A stretch of DNA of 45,593 bases from CAZHCA01 sp964530825 (GTDB taxonomy: Bacteria > Bacteroidota > Bacteroidia > Chitinophagales > Saprospiraceae): positions 1-45,593 of the forward strand of contig CAZHCA010000035.1 of assembly GCA_964530825.1 (NCBI GenBank), in the 5' to 3' direction. Numbering within the stretch: position 1 is the stretch's first letter; the number at the start of each line of letters is the position of its first letter. The translations under genes and the position numbers were made by a program. The notes under the pieces were generated by a model. It had not been told where the DNA came from. It searched no databases and worked only from the letters and a program-made list of their open reading frames with translations. Below are positions 31,471-41,062 of this stretch, one piece after another.

Positions 31471-33909
31471 GTGGTGCGATTAAAAAGACTGTTTCTTTTG
31501 CTGCTGACTACTTGTTTTGGCTGGACTGCACCAACGTGGGGGCAGAATAAGGCCGATCCTACACCATACGGGGTCATAACGGGGCTGGTTTCTGTTGACG
31601 GTCAGCCTGCGGCAGGAGCAACGCTGTTGGCCCCCGGATTAAACTGGCACGCGGTCGCCGATCAGGAGGGACGATTTCGGATAGAGCCAGTTCCTTACGG
31701 TAAATATCAGATCAAGGTATCTTACGTAGGGGCGGCACCTTATAAGGACACTATTGTGGTAGCCCAGGCTCGTCAAACCTTAAATTTGGAACTGGATGCT
31801 TCTGCTCAGGTGCTATCTGAGGTGACCATTTCGGCAGAATCCAACAGCACCTTAATGGAGTTGCAGCCGATCACCGTCCGTTCTTTGGAAGCGAAGGATA
31901 TGCGCGGGCGTTCGGAGGGCGTCGCTGAGTTACTCAGGCAATCGACCGGCGTAGTGGTGCGACGTTCGGGTGGCTTAGGTAGCGAAGCACAGGTTAATCT
32001 GAACGGATTGACGGGAAATGCCGTACGTATTTACTACGACGGCGTACCACTGGAGTACTTCGGCGGAGGCGTGGAGATTAACAATTTGCCCCTAAATTTA
32101 ATTGAACGGGTTGACGTATACAAAGGCGTCATGCCCATCCGGGTCGGAACGGACGCGCTGGGCGGGGGAATAAATATTGTACCCAGACAGTCCTATGTCG
32201 ACTATTTTGAAGCCTCTTATGAAGTGGGCTCCTTTAATTCGCATCGCCTAACGGCCATGGGCATGAAAAACTTGGGCGAAAAGATTGGGCTTGGCATTCA
32301 CGCCTTTGCCAACTATTCGGCTAACAATTACCTCATGTACGATACTCCGAGCCAAGCGGTGCGCATTTTTGAAAATCAATTCGGCAGGTTGGACACCGTG
32401 ACCGAAGAATCGCGTATTGATGCCCGACGCTTTCACGATCAGCATTTTTCTGCTTATGCCGAGGGTCAGTTGATGCTACGGGATTATCCCTGGGCAACCG
32501 CTCTTACGCTTTCCAGCGCTTACGCCCACCGCTACGATGATATTCAGCACGGCCGGCAGGTCACCAAACGACCGGCAGGAGCGGCTTACCGCAAACGCCA
32601 GGCCTTTATCCAACGACTTCGCTACGAGCATGTGCTGTTCAAGCAACTGGCTATCGATTACATGGGGATTTTATCTTTTACGGAGGAAAATGTGCGTGAT
32701 TCTACCGATTTGATCTACGACTGGAGTGGTAATGTTTTACCCCTACCTAATAACCGGGGTTCAGAGATTTTGGGACGACCAACCGGACGGCAAGGAAAAC
32801 ATTTGGGAACGACCCACCGATTGAACGCTGGGTGGGCCGTGAGTGATCGGATCAGTCTGCAAGCCAGTAATTTCTTTGCCTACGCACGTATCCAGGGGGA
32901 AGATCCCTACGGGGTTCGCCTTGACTTAGAACAAGGATTGGTCGACCCCAATACGATTCCCTCAACTTTCTATAAAAATATTTTGGGGGTGGAAGCAACT
33001 ACCAGTTGGCTCGAAGAACGCCTGTCGGCTGTTATTTTTTACAAGCATTATAGTTACGAAGCAGAATCGATCGACATTACTCGCTCAACGGTCGACCGCA
33101 TTCCTACACGCATCAATGCCAACCAGGATAATGGGTATGGTTTAGCCCTGAAATACGCCCTAAGCAAAGCTGCATTTTTACGCGCCAACTATGAGCGAAC
33201 GCTACGCATCCCGACCGAGCAGGAAATTTATGGAAATTTTCTATTCATTATCCCCAATTACAATATTGCTCCCGAACGCAGTGATAACGTCAACTTGGGC
33301 TTGCACTGGCGTAAACAATGGTCTTCCGGAAAAATCCTGACTACGGATCTAAATGGATTTCTGCGCCGTCAGCAAAACTTAATCCGGCTGGAAGTATCAG
33401 GGGCCGGAGAAGTGGCGCAGTACATTAATGAGGCGGAAGCCGATGCATACGGGATAGAGTGGACAGTCGGCGCTACGCCCTTTCCTCGCGTGAACTTAAA
33501 TGCCAACCTTACCTATCAAAAGGTTACGTTAGCCGCTGCCGATCGCCTGCAAAACGAAAGTTTTATCGGGGTACAAATTCCTAACATCCCCCAATTTTTT
33601 GTGAATACTTCGGCTCGCTACACTTTGCCAGCGGTCCTTCGGAAAGGTGATCAGGTCTCGGTTTTCTGGAATTACTTTTTCGTAGATGATTTTAGTATCA
33701 CCTACGTGCTGGATCAAAAAAATGCTAATCCTGACAACGTCGTGCCTGCTCAGCATCAGCATGACCTAGGCGTAAGTTACCGGCTTCCGAATGATCGTCT
33801 GCAATTCACCTTTCAAGTATTTAACCTTGCGGATGCAAGGCTATTCGACAACTTTCGAGTGCCGAAGCCTGGCCGCCATTATCGATTTAAAATCAATTTT
33901 TCAATTTAA
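31471..33909 (+). CDS. xusA: XusA-like TonB-dependent siderophore receptor
   Basis: An 812-residue receptor starting with GTG (31471, or GTG 31474) and signal MVRLKRLFLLLLTTCFGWTAPTWG. A carboxypeptidase-like domain spans about residues 35-113 (GVITGLVSVDGQPAAGATLL), then a plug (ELLRQSTGVVVRRSGGLGSEAQVNLNG; VDVYKGVMPIRVGTDALGGGINI) and a barrel ending RFKINFSI. It is followed by DUF4374 and PepSY genes, the order of the Bacteroides xenosiderophore system XusABC (BT2065-BT2063). Import of ferric siderophores made by other bacteria is the inferred role. An 18-bp motif shared with the HmuY promoter directly precedes it. Confidence 0.85.
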   Translation: MVRLKRLFLLLLTTCFGWTAPTWGQNKADPTPYGVITGLVSVDGQPAAGATLLAPGLNWHAVADQEGRFRIEPVPYGKYQIKVSYVGAAPYKDTIVVAQARQTLNLELDASAQVLSEVTISAESNSTLMELQPITVRSLEAKDMRGRSEGVAELLRQSTGVVVRRSGGLGSEAQVNLNGLTGNAVRIYYDGVPLEYFGGGVEINNLPLNLIERVDVYKGVMPIRVGTDALGGGINIVPRQSYVDYFEASYEVGSFNSHRLTAMGMKNLGEKIGLGIHAFANYSANNYLMYDTPSQAVRIFENQFGRLDTVTEESRIDARRFHDQHFSAYAEGQLMLRDYPWATALTLSSAYAHRYDDIQHGRQVTKRPAGAAYRKRQAFIQRLRYEHVLFKQLAIDYMGILSFTEENVRDSTDLIYDWSGNVLPLPNNRGSEILGRPTGRQGKHLGTTHRLNAGWAVSDRISLQASNFFAYARIQGEDPYGVRLDLEQGLVDPNTIPSTFYKNILGVEATTSWLEERLSAVIFYKHYSYEAESIDITRSTVDRIPTRINANQDNGYGLALKYALSKAAFLRANYERTLRIPTEQEIYGNFLFIIPNYNIAPERSDNVNLGLHWRKQWSSGKILTTDLNGFLRRQQNLIRLEVSGAGEVAQYINEAEADAYGIEWTVGATPFPRVNLNANLTYQKVTLAAADRLQNESFIGVQIPNIPQFFVNTSARYTLPAVLRKGDQVSVFWNYFFVDDFSITYVLDQKNANPDNVVPAQHQHDLGVSYRLPNDRLQFTFQVFNLADARLFDNFRVPKPGRHYRFKINFSI

Positions 33910-33915
33910 GCACTT

Positions 33916-35199
33916 ATGAGCTGTACCAACCAACTTAAACGATTATTTCTATTGCTGGCCTTTTGTCTGCCGGCTCTATTTTTGACGACCGCTTGCGGTG
34001 ATGATGACGATGATGATATGGTGGTCATTGAGCCCGGCGATGAGCGCCAAACCAGCGGTTTTGTAATCAGCGCTCAGACTCCGGAAGGATCCCTGATTGC
34101 CAAGTACTTAGAGGATTTGCCCAGCGGTAATGTCGATATCAGTGACGGGACCGACTTCCAACTGTTTTTTCCAGTTGATCTTTTCGATGCGGCTATCTTT
34201 AGCGCACGTACAGACGGTAGTGCCGGATTTGCCAAAACGCGTGTAAATGGCGATAATGAATTTGTCGAGGACGGCGTCATCTCCACCATCGATGAATCCT
34301 CTTTCCAAATTGCTGTGCGCGATGCTAACACCGGCGTATTCCAGGATCGCAATTTCCCAAGCCGCATTTCGGTTTTCGATCCGGTCTCTATGACGGTAAC
34401 GGGTACTATTGACGTCGGTACGGGCATTCCCCCGGGCATTGAGCCGCCCCGGGCGCAAACTTTTTATTTCCGCGACAATGAGGTCTTTTTTCCCTTGCGG
34501 GGCAACGATGGCGCTAGTTATGACTCATTAATCGTAATGGTGGCGAATTTAAGTACTGGCAGCTACGAACGTACCATAACTTTCAACAGTGGTCCGGCAG
34601 CTCCCTTCAATGATTTTGGACAACATTACCTGGATGAATCCGGTAATCTCTATATCCCGGATCAGGGGGATGTAAACACCGGCAATCCAGCCAGCTTGCA
34701 CCGTATACCGGCTGGTTCGGACGATTTCGATCCCAATTACGAATTCAATATTGCTACCACGCTGAACCCCGCCAATTTGTTCTTATCTATTTTCCGTGGG
34801 TTTTACTACATGGGTAATGGACAGGCGTTAGCGCTGGTGGCGACGGATACGCCCCAAGAGGCAATTGACATTGTTTTGGCCGCGGGCGGCCCGCAAAATC
34901 TATCGCCAGACGAGGTGCAGCAGGTATTAGATATCCTGTTCCAGGCCGAAAACGGTCGGTGGTGCTTGGTTGATGTAAATGCACAGACCGTCTCGATCAT
35001 TGATGGTATACCGGCGCAATCCGTTTTCGCCACTACAGTAACCATGGAATTGAACGGGCAATACTATGTGCCAGTGACGACGCCTGCTATCAATGCTTTG
35101 TATCGCTATGATCCAGGAACAGGTATAGCGGAAAAAGTCTTCGATCTGACAGCAGGTGGCGCATTGGTCGGGATATACAATTTAGCCAACAATAATTAA
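33916..35199 (+). CDS. xusB: XusB-like DUF4374 surface lipoprotein
   Basis: A 427-residue lipoprotein (lipobox TTAC, then GDDDDDDMV: an acidic run right after the Cys, as in the Bacteroidota surface lipoprotein export signal). The remainder reads as a beta-propeller-like DUF4374 domain with repeated short strands (FQLFFPVDLFDAAIF, AQTFYFRDNEVFFPL, GQHYLDESGNLYIPDQGD, RWCLVDVNAQTVSIIDG, YRYDPGTGIAEKVFDL). In Bacteroides, XusB binds ferric siderophore outside the cell and passes it to the receptor. It starts 6 bp after the receptor stop and shares one base with the next start codon. Confidence 0.8.
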   Translation: MSCTNQLKRLFLLLAFCLPALFLTTACGDDDDDDMVVIEPGDERQTSGFVISAQTPEGSLIAKYLEDLPSGNVDISDGTDFQLFFPVDLFDAAIFSARTDGSAGFAKTRVNGDNEFVEDGVISTIDESSFQIAVRDANTGVFQDRNFPSRISVFDPVSMTVTGTIDVGTGIPPGIEPPRAQTFYFRDNEVFFPLRGNDGASYDSLIVMVANLSTGSYERTITFNSGPAAPFNDFGQHYLDESGNLYIPDQGDVNTGNPASLHRIPAGSDDFDPNYEFNIATTLNPANLFLSIFRGFYYMGNGQALALVATDTPQEAIDIVLAAGGPQNLSPDEVQQVLDILFQAENGRWCLVDVNAQTVSIIDGIPAQSVFATTVTMELNGQYYVPVTTPAINALYRYDPGTGIAEKVFDLTAGGALVGIYNLANNN

Positions 35200-36470
35200 T
35201 GTCAAAAGGGATGAAAGGTCGGTTTTGCGCACCGGTCTTTTATCTCATCTTGGTTGTATTGGAACATCAACATCAGGATGCCATGACGGTAAAGCCCAGC
35301 TTCTGGAAACAAATTACCCGGCACCAACGTCGCTGGTATGGTAAAGTACACACCCTTGCCGGTCTGAGCGCAGGGCTTATTCTTATAATTGTTAGCTTGA
35401 CCGGCGCATTGCTCGTTTTTGAAGAGGAGCTTGACGTATGGCTGCATCCCGGACTTTTTGATTTTGAAGAGATCGGTGAAATTCTATCGTTTCAAGAAGT
35501 AACCGAGCGCGTTTTAGCTGAACGGCCCACGACGCCCATAAATGGAGTGTTTTTGCAGAAAAAGCGCAACAATGCTTATGTCCTCTTTCTAAAAGGGAAG
35601 GAAGTACGGCAGATGATTGTCAATCCGTATAATGGAAAGATCATGGGGGTCCGGGTATATGGGAAAACGCCTATGGGTTTCATCCGGAATCTACATCGCA
35701 CCTTGTTAATCCCAAAAGTAGGGAAATACCTAACCGGCATATCGGCTTTATGCTGTACATTCTTGATGATCACCGGACTGCGTTTGTGGTTGCCGAAACG
35801 ATGGAAGAACCTGCGTGCCCGTTTAGGTATTCGTTGGCATGCCGCCAGGAAGCGGGTCAACTATGATTTACACAATACCCTTGGGTTTTATTTTTCTCCG
35901 GCTATAGCATTGATTGCCCTGACCGGTGTTATGATCACATTTTCGCAGGTCATTTTGTTGTTTCTTTTTCTGCTGAGTTTTGAGCCGCCCGTTTCTATCG
36001 AGAAAATTTTTGATCAAAAATCGGATTATGTATCCGACCAGGCGCCTATCGAAATCCAGGAAGCGGTTCGTTTAGCCGAGGCAGCCGTACCGGGGGCTAA
36101 GGTCCGCGGATTCATCTTGCCCCGCGATTCAGTCGGTGCTTACAATATGAATTTGGTCGCTCCTGCGCGTGTGCGCACAGGCGACCATTCCATCGTCTTC
36201 CTGGACCAGTATTCGGGACGGATAATCAATACCAGTGAGGCTTCGGAATTTAAACTCACTAAGGCTTATCTCAATTGGGTGACGCCCATTCATTACGGTA
36301 GCTTTGCAGGACTACCTACTCGTATATTGGCATTGGTAGCTTCGCTAGTAACGGTTGTCCTTATTTTTTCCGGCTTTTATATTTGGCTGGGGCGATGGAG
36401 AAAACGCCAAGGCCTTGGCCAAGCAAAGGCGCCTGCGACATCCTCTAATTCAAAGCTGCAAAAATTATGA
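35199..36470 (+). CDS. xusC: XusC-like PepSY-domain inner-membrane ferric reductase
   Basis: A 423-residue membrane protein whose ATG overlaps the upstream TAA (TAATG). A second in-frame ATG at 35283 (MTVKPSFWKQITRHQRRWYGKVHTLAG) gives the family-typical start and is also possible. PepSY-TM features are visible: HTLAGLSAGLILIIVSLTGALLVFEEEL, periplasmic PepSY segments (GKIMGVRVYG; GRIINTSE), NYDLHNTLGFYFSPAIALIALTG, and a final helix ILALVASLVTVVLIFSGFYIW. Conserved histidines (HTLAG, NLHRTLL, DLHNTLG, THIHYG-like PIHYG) are probable haem or metal ligands. The Bacteroides counterpart is thought to reduce or release iron in the periplasm. Confidence 0.85.
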   Translation: MSKGMKGRFCAPVFYLILVVLEHQHQDAMTVKPSFWKQITRHQRRWYGKVHTLAGLSAGLILIIVSLTGALLVFEEELDVWLHPGLFDFEEIGEILSFQEVTERVLAERPTTPINGVFLQKKRNNAYVLFLKGKEVRQMIVNPYNGKIMGVRVYGKTPMGFIRNLHRTLLIPKVGKYLTGISALCCTFLMITGLRLWLPKRWKNLRARLGIRWHAARKRVNYDLHNTLGFYFSPAIALIALTGVMITFSQVILLFLFLLSFEPPVSIEKIFDQKSDYVSDQAPIEIQEAVRLAEAAVPGAKVRGFILPRDSVGAYNMNLVAPARVRTGDHSIVFLDQYSGRIINTSEASEFKLTKAYLNWVTPIHYGSFAGLPTRILALVASLVTVVLIFSGFYIWLGRWRKRQGLGQAKAPATSSNSKLQKL

Positions 36471-36787
36471 ACGTGATGCTGTGGTTTAAAAGAGGACTGC
36501 GCTACGCATTACTCTTCCTAGCCGTTTCGGCGCTGATGGGTTTTTTGTACGGTTTACCGGGAGGCGTAGTATTACAGCCAGCCTTATTTGCTGCGACTAT
36601 GGTTGGCCTATTTGCGGCAATCAATTTTGTAATATCTTTATTGCTATTGCTACCAGCAGGCATCATGCGCCTTTTGGGTAAGCAACCCACAAGCATGGTT
36701 AGGTATTGTGTATACTCTTGGGCTTTCCTACTCGTGTTTTTGCCGCTTTTTGTACTCATGAAATTATTACCCTACCATTTTTTTTAA
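36467..36787 (+). CDS. small membrane protein closing the XusABC-like operon
   Basis: A 106-residue protein with three hydrophobic helices (about 12-32, 36-63, 80-99) and a basic start MNVMLWFKRGLRY. It overlaps the PepSY gene stop by 4 bp (ATGA), so it belongs to the operon. No family is recognised. It could be a stabilising subunit or electron-transfer partner of the PepSY reductase; it is not part of the three-gene Bacteroides locus as I know it. Confidence 0.65.
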   Translation: MNVMLWFKRGLRYALLFLAVSALMGFLYGLPGGVVLQPALFAATMVGLFAAINFVISLLLLLPAGIMRLLGKQPTSMVRYCVYSWAFLLVFLPLFVLMKLLPYHFF

Positions 36788-37046
36788 ACACTAGCCCTTT
36801 TTTTCCGAGTGAAGCATTAAGGCTTAATGGTTTTCAGTTAAATGGTTCGTTGCACCATTCCTTTGCTCCAGCTTCGCGGACTATCAGACCTGGCGATCTA
36901 AAGCACGATAAAGGTGAGGGACCTTTGGCTCGTGGCTATTGGCTCTCTTTTTTAGCTCTTTTAATCTCTTGACCGGTCTGGGGCGGGTTGGGGCCGGCCC
37001 CTGGCTGGGAAGCAGCCGGGGCGGCAAAAGTGGGCTCTTGTCCAAA

Positions 37047-37838
37047 TTATAAATACACGGCTTCGAAGACGGCCAATCGACGCCCTTCGCCTTTGAGGAT
37101 CAGTCGCTCGCCTAGGATCTGATAGGATTCTACTTTGCGCAGGGCCTCTTGTACCTCGTTTTCCAGCTTGTTTTGCTCGGGGCCACAAGCCATGCTAGTG
37201 CTGGCTAGGTTGCCAAATTGGAGCGTGGGACCGTCAATCGTCACCCCACCCATTATCCGGTTGCAACCCGTGTAGCCATTTACCGTATTCTCCTCGCCCA
37301 GCGGAAATTGAATAAATAACTCCTTCCCTCCTTCAGGAAGTTGGAAGGTGTGGTTGTTGACCTGACGCAATACCCAACGAGTGTTTTTCAGCTCGGCAGA
37401 TCCTAAGAGATGGGGTTCGCGCGGTGCAAGGGTAGCAAGGGTGTTACCGTTTTGTTTTAGTAAAAGTTGGCCATTTTTCATGGAAATGGTTTCTGCATTT
37501 TCTAAGGCGGCTAAGAAAAGATCATCAGAAAATTCGCCTGGACAGGCCATCATGGTGCTGCTGAGATTACCAAGCTGAACCCGATCGCCCTCAAATTCGT
37601 AGCTTCCCATGAAATTGTTGCAGCCGCCGAATCCGTTGACCTTGCCGTCGGTCGCAAATTGCACCCAGCGGGGTTGCTTGTTCATGCCCAAACCAGCTGG
37701 TTCGCCGTTCAGGCTTTCCAATAGCCAGGCTTTAGCGGTGAGTTCTTCCAAGTTCAATTCCGGTGTTTTGGGGCAGGCAGTGAGTAGCAGAAAAGCAGCC
37801 CCCGAAAGCAGGAGGTAAAAAAAAGTAGGTTTTTTCAT
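37047..37838 (-). CDS. lipoprotein with two META (HslJ-like) domains
   Basis: A 263-residue lipoprotein (lipobox LLTAC, Cys22) composed of two META domains, about 30-135 and 145-262. Each has the pattern W-L...G...F...G.v.G..GCN...G.y...g..l..g.l..T.MAC (GGCNNFMGSYEFEG / TMMAC; TGCNRIMGGVTIDG / SMAC). META proteins such as HslJ are periplasmic envelope proteins of unclear function, linked to heat shock and novobiocin resistance in Escherichia coli. It is convergent with the Xus-like operon and seems monocistronic. Confidence 0.88.
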   Translation of the reverse strand: MKKPTFFYLLLSGAAFLLLTACPKTPELNLEELTAKAWLLESLNGEPAGLGMNKQPRWVQFATDGKVNGFGGCNNFMGSYEFEGDRVQLGNLSSTMMACPGEFSDDLFLAALENAETISMKNGQLLLKQNGNTLATLAPREPHLLGSAELKNTRWVLRQVNNHTFQLPEGGKELFIQFPLGEENTVNGYTGCNRIMGGVTIDGPTLQFGNLASTSMACGPEQNKLENEVQEALRKVESYQILGERLILKGEGRRLAVFEAVYL

Positions 37839-37979
37839 CGTTAATTTATTTTATTTAAAGATGCACTAAAAGGAAAAATAACATAAATATTCGGGGGATA
37901 AATAGCAGTGTTGCGCATGTTGTCGGTCCAAGGGGGCTTTGGAAGGAGCTATCTTGTTCACCCTTTGATAGATGGGCAA

Positions 37980-38805
37980 TTACAATTGGCGCATTACCGG
38001 CCTATCGAAGAATCGGTCGCCCAGGTAAGTGCGGAGCCAAATCAGGGGTTTGGCCAGCTTTCCCACAGCGTAGCGTGTCTTAGGGCGATCGGTCTGGACG
38101 ACCCTAAGTAGGTTATCGGCAACGACTGTGGGTGGGAAAAAACCCTTGGGATCGTCATAGCGGTACCGAACACTTTGCGCAACGCGCTGAGTGACTTTCC
38201 GATAAGGCCACTGGCCGGAGTACTGAAGTAGGGGATCGGCGAGGACCGTGCCGAATTCGGTGCCGATGAAGCCGGGTTCAACGATGACAACATCGGTGCC
38301 GAGCGGTTTTAGCTCTAGCCGTAGGCAGTCGCTCCAGCCCTCGAGGGCGTCTTTGATAGCGTGGTGCCAGGCCCCCAGCGTGGTATAGATCTTGCTGCCT
38401 ATGGAAGACATATTGATGGGGGTACCCGCTTCTTGCCGGCGCATATGTGGGATAACCAGTTGGGTATGCTGCACTCAGCCGATAAGATTGACATCGAAAC
38501 GCTGGCCGACTTTGGCGAAGGGGGTTTCTTCCACTGATCCGTAAAGGCCGTAACCCACGCTGTTGATGAGCACATCAATGCGGCCCTGTTCATCAATGAT
38601 TTTGGTGTACTGCTTTTTTCATTTGTTCGTCGTTGGTCAGGTCCAGTTGCAGGGCATACCTACCCGCATCCTGAAAATCTTGCATTTTTGCTACTCGGCA
38701 CGCCGCTCCGCAGACCGTGGGGTGCGCGTGGTGCCGTCGTAGAGCGCTGCCTTTTCCCATGCCCGAAGATGCGCCGGAAAGCAGAATAATTCTGGTAGAT
38801 GCCAT
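37980..38805 (-). pseudogene. short-chain dehydrogenase/reductase, decayed
   Basis: Minus-strand ATG 38805 gives MASTRIILLSGASSGMGK (the TGxxxGxG cofactor loop, here SGASSGMG). It then degrades near 38720-38739, where the 21-bp repeat lies, and shifts frame near 38600. Continuation is DEQGRIDVLINSVGYGLYGSVEETPF...FDVNLIG, TGA (38475-38477), VQHTQLVIPHMRRQ and so on to 37980. The active-site YxxxK should read AWYHAxK but reads AWHHAIK, so the catalytic tyrosine is now histidine. With an in-frame stop, a frameshift and a lost catalytic residue, the gene is dead. An intact SDR gene lies just 0.5 kb away. Confidence 0.8.
38719..38739. repeat. 21-bp exact repeat, copy 2
   Basis: Identical to 31110-31130 in the same orientation. 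Here it falls inside the decayed SDR gene, where the expected reading of the cofactor-domain second strand is replaced by RRHHAHP. Confidence 0.7.
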
Positions 38806-38856
38806 TTTTGGGGTTTTATTAGGGCGTAATCACTATTATTGTAATTGGCAAAACTT

Positions 38857-39265
38857 TTAGCGTTGATAGCGTTCTAACAAAAACGTTAGATAAGCCGGGG
38901 CACCTGGATAGCTATCGCGCAGGATGCTGGTTGCAATAACACCGAGGGTTTGGCTCAGCCATTGGGTCATATTAGGCTGCATAACGTGTAAGTTGGAATT
39001 TCAGCTTCCAATGATCGTATTCACCTTTATCGATGTCGAAGGGTGTACGCAGCGTATTCTCGATTACCATCCAGGGATCTTTCTCGTTTAGCAAGTGGGC
39101 AAAGACCTGCACCAGTCGCTGTTCGGCCTCCTGCATTAAAGCATCCAACAAGCTCTTTTTGTTACCAAAGTGCCGAAAGAGCAAGTCTTCAGATACGCCC
39201 ACCCCCTGCGCAATACAGGGCAGCGAAGAAAATCTCCATTTTTTTAATATAGAAAAGGCAAACAA
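38857..39265 (-). pseudogene. TetR-family regulator, truncated
   Basis: Minus-strand reading from 39265 gives a TetR helix-turn-helix lacking its first helix: FSSLPCIAQGVGVSEDLLFRHFGNKKSLLDALMQEAEQ. It continues to QLTRYAA and TAA (38972); a shifted frame then gives MTQWLSQTLGVIATSIL...YLTFLLERYQR to 38857, a plausible TetR C-terminus. The 5' end overlaps the intact SDR start region, so the gene lost its beginning there. TetR regulators often sit beside SDR genes they control; here regulator and old target are both broken. Confidence 0.7.
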
Positions 39266-39301
39266 TTGGCGGTTTTCCTGCTTTTATCCACCAAAAAACA
39301 C

Positions 39302-40210
39302 ATGCAACAGAAATGGAAGCCGCAGGATATGTCCGATCAGTCGGGAAAAGTCATGATCGTCACCGGCGCCAATAGCGGATTGGGACTGGCTTCAGCCAGG
39401 GCGTTGGCGGAAAAGGGCGCTACCGTCATCATGGCTTGCCGGTCGGAAGTGCGCGGCCAGCAAGCGCTGGAGGAGGTGGCTAAAACGGCAGCTACAGCAC
39501 CTCATCTCCTGGTGCTCGACTTGTCCGATCTGCAGTCGGTCCGGCGCTTTGCCGAACAAATTAAGGAGCAATACGACCGGCTCGATGTGCTGCTGAACAA
39601 TGCCGGCATCATGGCAACACCTTATGGTACCACGGTCGACGGCTTCGAGCAACAGATTGGAGTGAACCATTTGGGGCACTTTGCTCTTACCGGTCGTTTG
39701 TTAGAGCTCTTGATGGGCACTCCCGGTAGCCGGGTCGTCAATGTCTCGAGCTTGGCAGCACGGAACGGCCAGGTTCAACCCGCTAGCTTTCGCCAACCGG
39801 AAAACTATAAACCTTGGGCGGCTTACAGCCAGAGCAAGCTGGCTAACCTGATGTTTACCCTGGAATTACGGCGGCGCCTGGCGGGGCAGGATACCTTGGC
39901 GCTGGCCGCACATCCCGGTGGCGCTTCGACCAACCTGGGCCGCAACGTCGAAAGCGGAAGGGTGATGAAATGGTTGGCCGAAAACGTACTGCTACCTTTA
40001 TTACCTACCGCCGAGCAAAACGCCGCCCCGCAATTGTATGCTGCTACCGTTGAGGAAGTGCAGGCCGGCGACTACTACGGCCCCGGTGGCTGGGGCGAGA
40101 TCAGCGGCGCGCCTAAAAAGGTAACCATGCCGCCTACGATCGGCCGGGAAAATGACTGGGAACGCCTGTGGAATGTATCAGAAGAACTGACGGGCGTGCA
40201 GTTTGAATGA
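39302..40210 (+). CDS. short-chain dehydrogenase/reductase (retinol-dehydrogenase-like)
   Basis: I start at 39302 (MQQKWKPQDMSDQSGKVMIVTG), which matches family length better than the ATG at 39266. The 302-residue enzyme has the NADP-type loop VTGANSGLGLASARAL, NNAGIM, the catalytic YSQSK (Tyr and Lys) and NVSSLAA (Ser). The subclass is the WW-domain-oxidoreductase/RDH-like group common in bacteria, with HPGGASTNLGRN in the C-terminal loop. It is the intact neighbour of the decayed SDR. The substrate is unknown. Confidence 0.9.
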   Translation: MQQKWKPQDMSDQSGKVMIVTGANSGLGLASARALAEKGATVIMACRSEVRGQQALEEVAKTAATAPHLLVLDLSDLQSVRRFAEQIKEQYDRLDVLLNNAGIMATPYGTTVDGFEQQIGVNHLGHFALTGRLLELLMGTPGSRVVNVSSLAARNGQVQPASFRQPENYKPWAAYSQSKLANLMFTLELRRRLAGQDTLALAAHPGGASTNLGRNVESGRVMKWLAENVLLPLLPTAEQNAAPQLYAATVEEVQAGDYYGPGGWGEISGAPKKVTMPPTIGRENDWERLWNVSEELTGVQFE

Positions 40211-41062
40211 TAGGTGAAACTATCCCTCCAGCCGCGCCTTTTTCTTTTTTTGAACACAACCGGTACTGGGCATAATCCGGTTGACAAGCCCCTCACTACA
40301 GTAAGTATTACACTTCGGCTATGCCCTATGCCACATTCTTTGCCCCGGCTCTACTTGACCTTTGCCATTTATTCCATTCTTTTTCTCTCCCGAAAGAAAC
40401 CATCCCATTTTCCACACTTTCAAGGTAGATTTAGTTGGATATTTGCTGCATTTGCCACAATAGGTGATCGGGGATGCCCTTATCGGCAATTGAATTGCAA
40501 AAGCTAGCGGATTATTTAGCACTGCTATGCTTAGCCATCCATCATCAATATTGAAAGTAGCTCTTAAGGACCTCATCTGCCCGGAAAGATTTCAAAGGGT
40601 TCGTTATCATTTAACACATTTAGCAAAATAATGCGGGACGAGCCAAAGAAAACTGGCGGGAGTAAGTCTACATTTTCGCTTTCTAAGTGGGTTTATCTCC
40701 CCATTTCGGCAGGCTTGGATTATATACGACTGGTATCGGCGATCAGTCGGACTAAATTAGCTAAGGCGTAATGCTTATACTCTTAATTGCAACCGATTTT
40801 CGCTGAAAAAAGATAGGAGATGATGATTATCTAGTTGAATTTTGTTTATTGTTTTCCTTCATTTTGAATGTAGGGACCGGCTCAGTCCGGTCACTTTTTA
40901 AGCTATAACTAAGTGAAATACTCCAGCAATATATTTTGAGCATGCCGCCTACCATCGACCAGTCGGTTAGGTTCTTTTTTCACTATTCCCTATTTTAGAT
41001 TTGCCGTTCAAAGTTATTTTAACACGCCACCTGGAGTCGATAATTGATTAAAAACCAGATTC
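40211..41062. other. 852-bp stretch without intact gene
   Basis: No credible full frame on either strand. The plus strand has a short MPLSAIELQKLADYLALLCLAI run at about 40470-40545 and a fragment RFQRVRYHLTHLAK near 40590-40630, which look like remnants of coding sequence but are not identifiable. A terminator-like stem GACCGG-CTCAGT-CCGGTC at 40875-40892 followed by ACTTTTT is the only clear structure. Confidence 0.45.
40875..40899 (+). terminator. terminator-like hairpin
   Basis: GACCGG pairs with CCGGTC over a 6-nt loop and is followed by ACTTTTT. It may end whatever is transcribed across the preceding gene-free stretch. Confidence 0.5.

Noticed and set aside
34074..34458. Minus-strand frames inside the DUF4374 gene
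   Set aside because: Antisense to a well-supported lipoprotein gene; no start signal or motif.
40214..40507. Plus-strand 97-residue frame after the intact SDR gene
   Set aside because: Composition is irregular and no domain is visible; it overlaps a minus-strand frame of equal quality.
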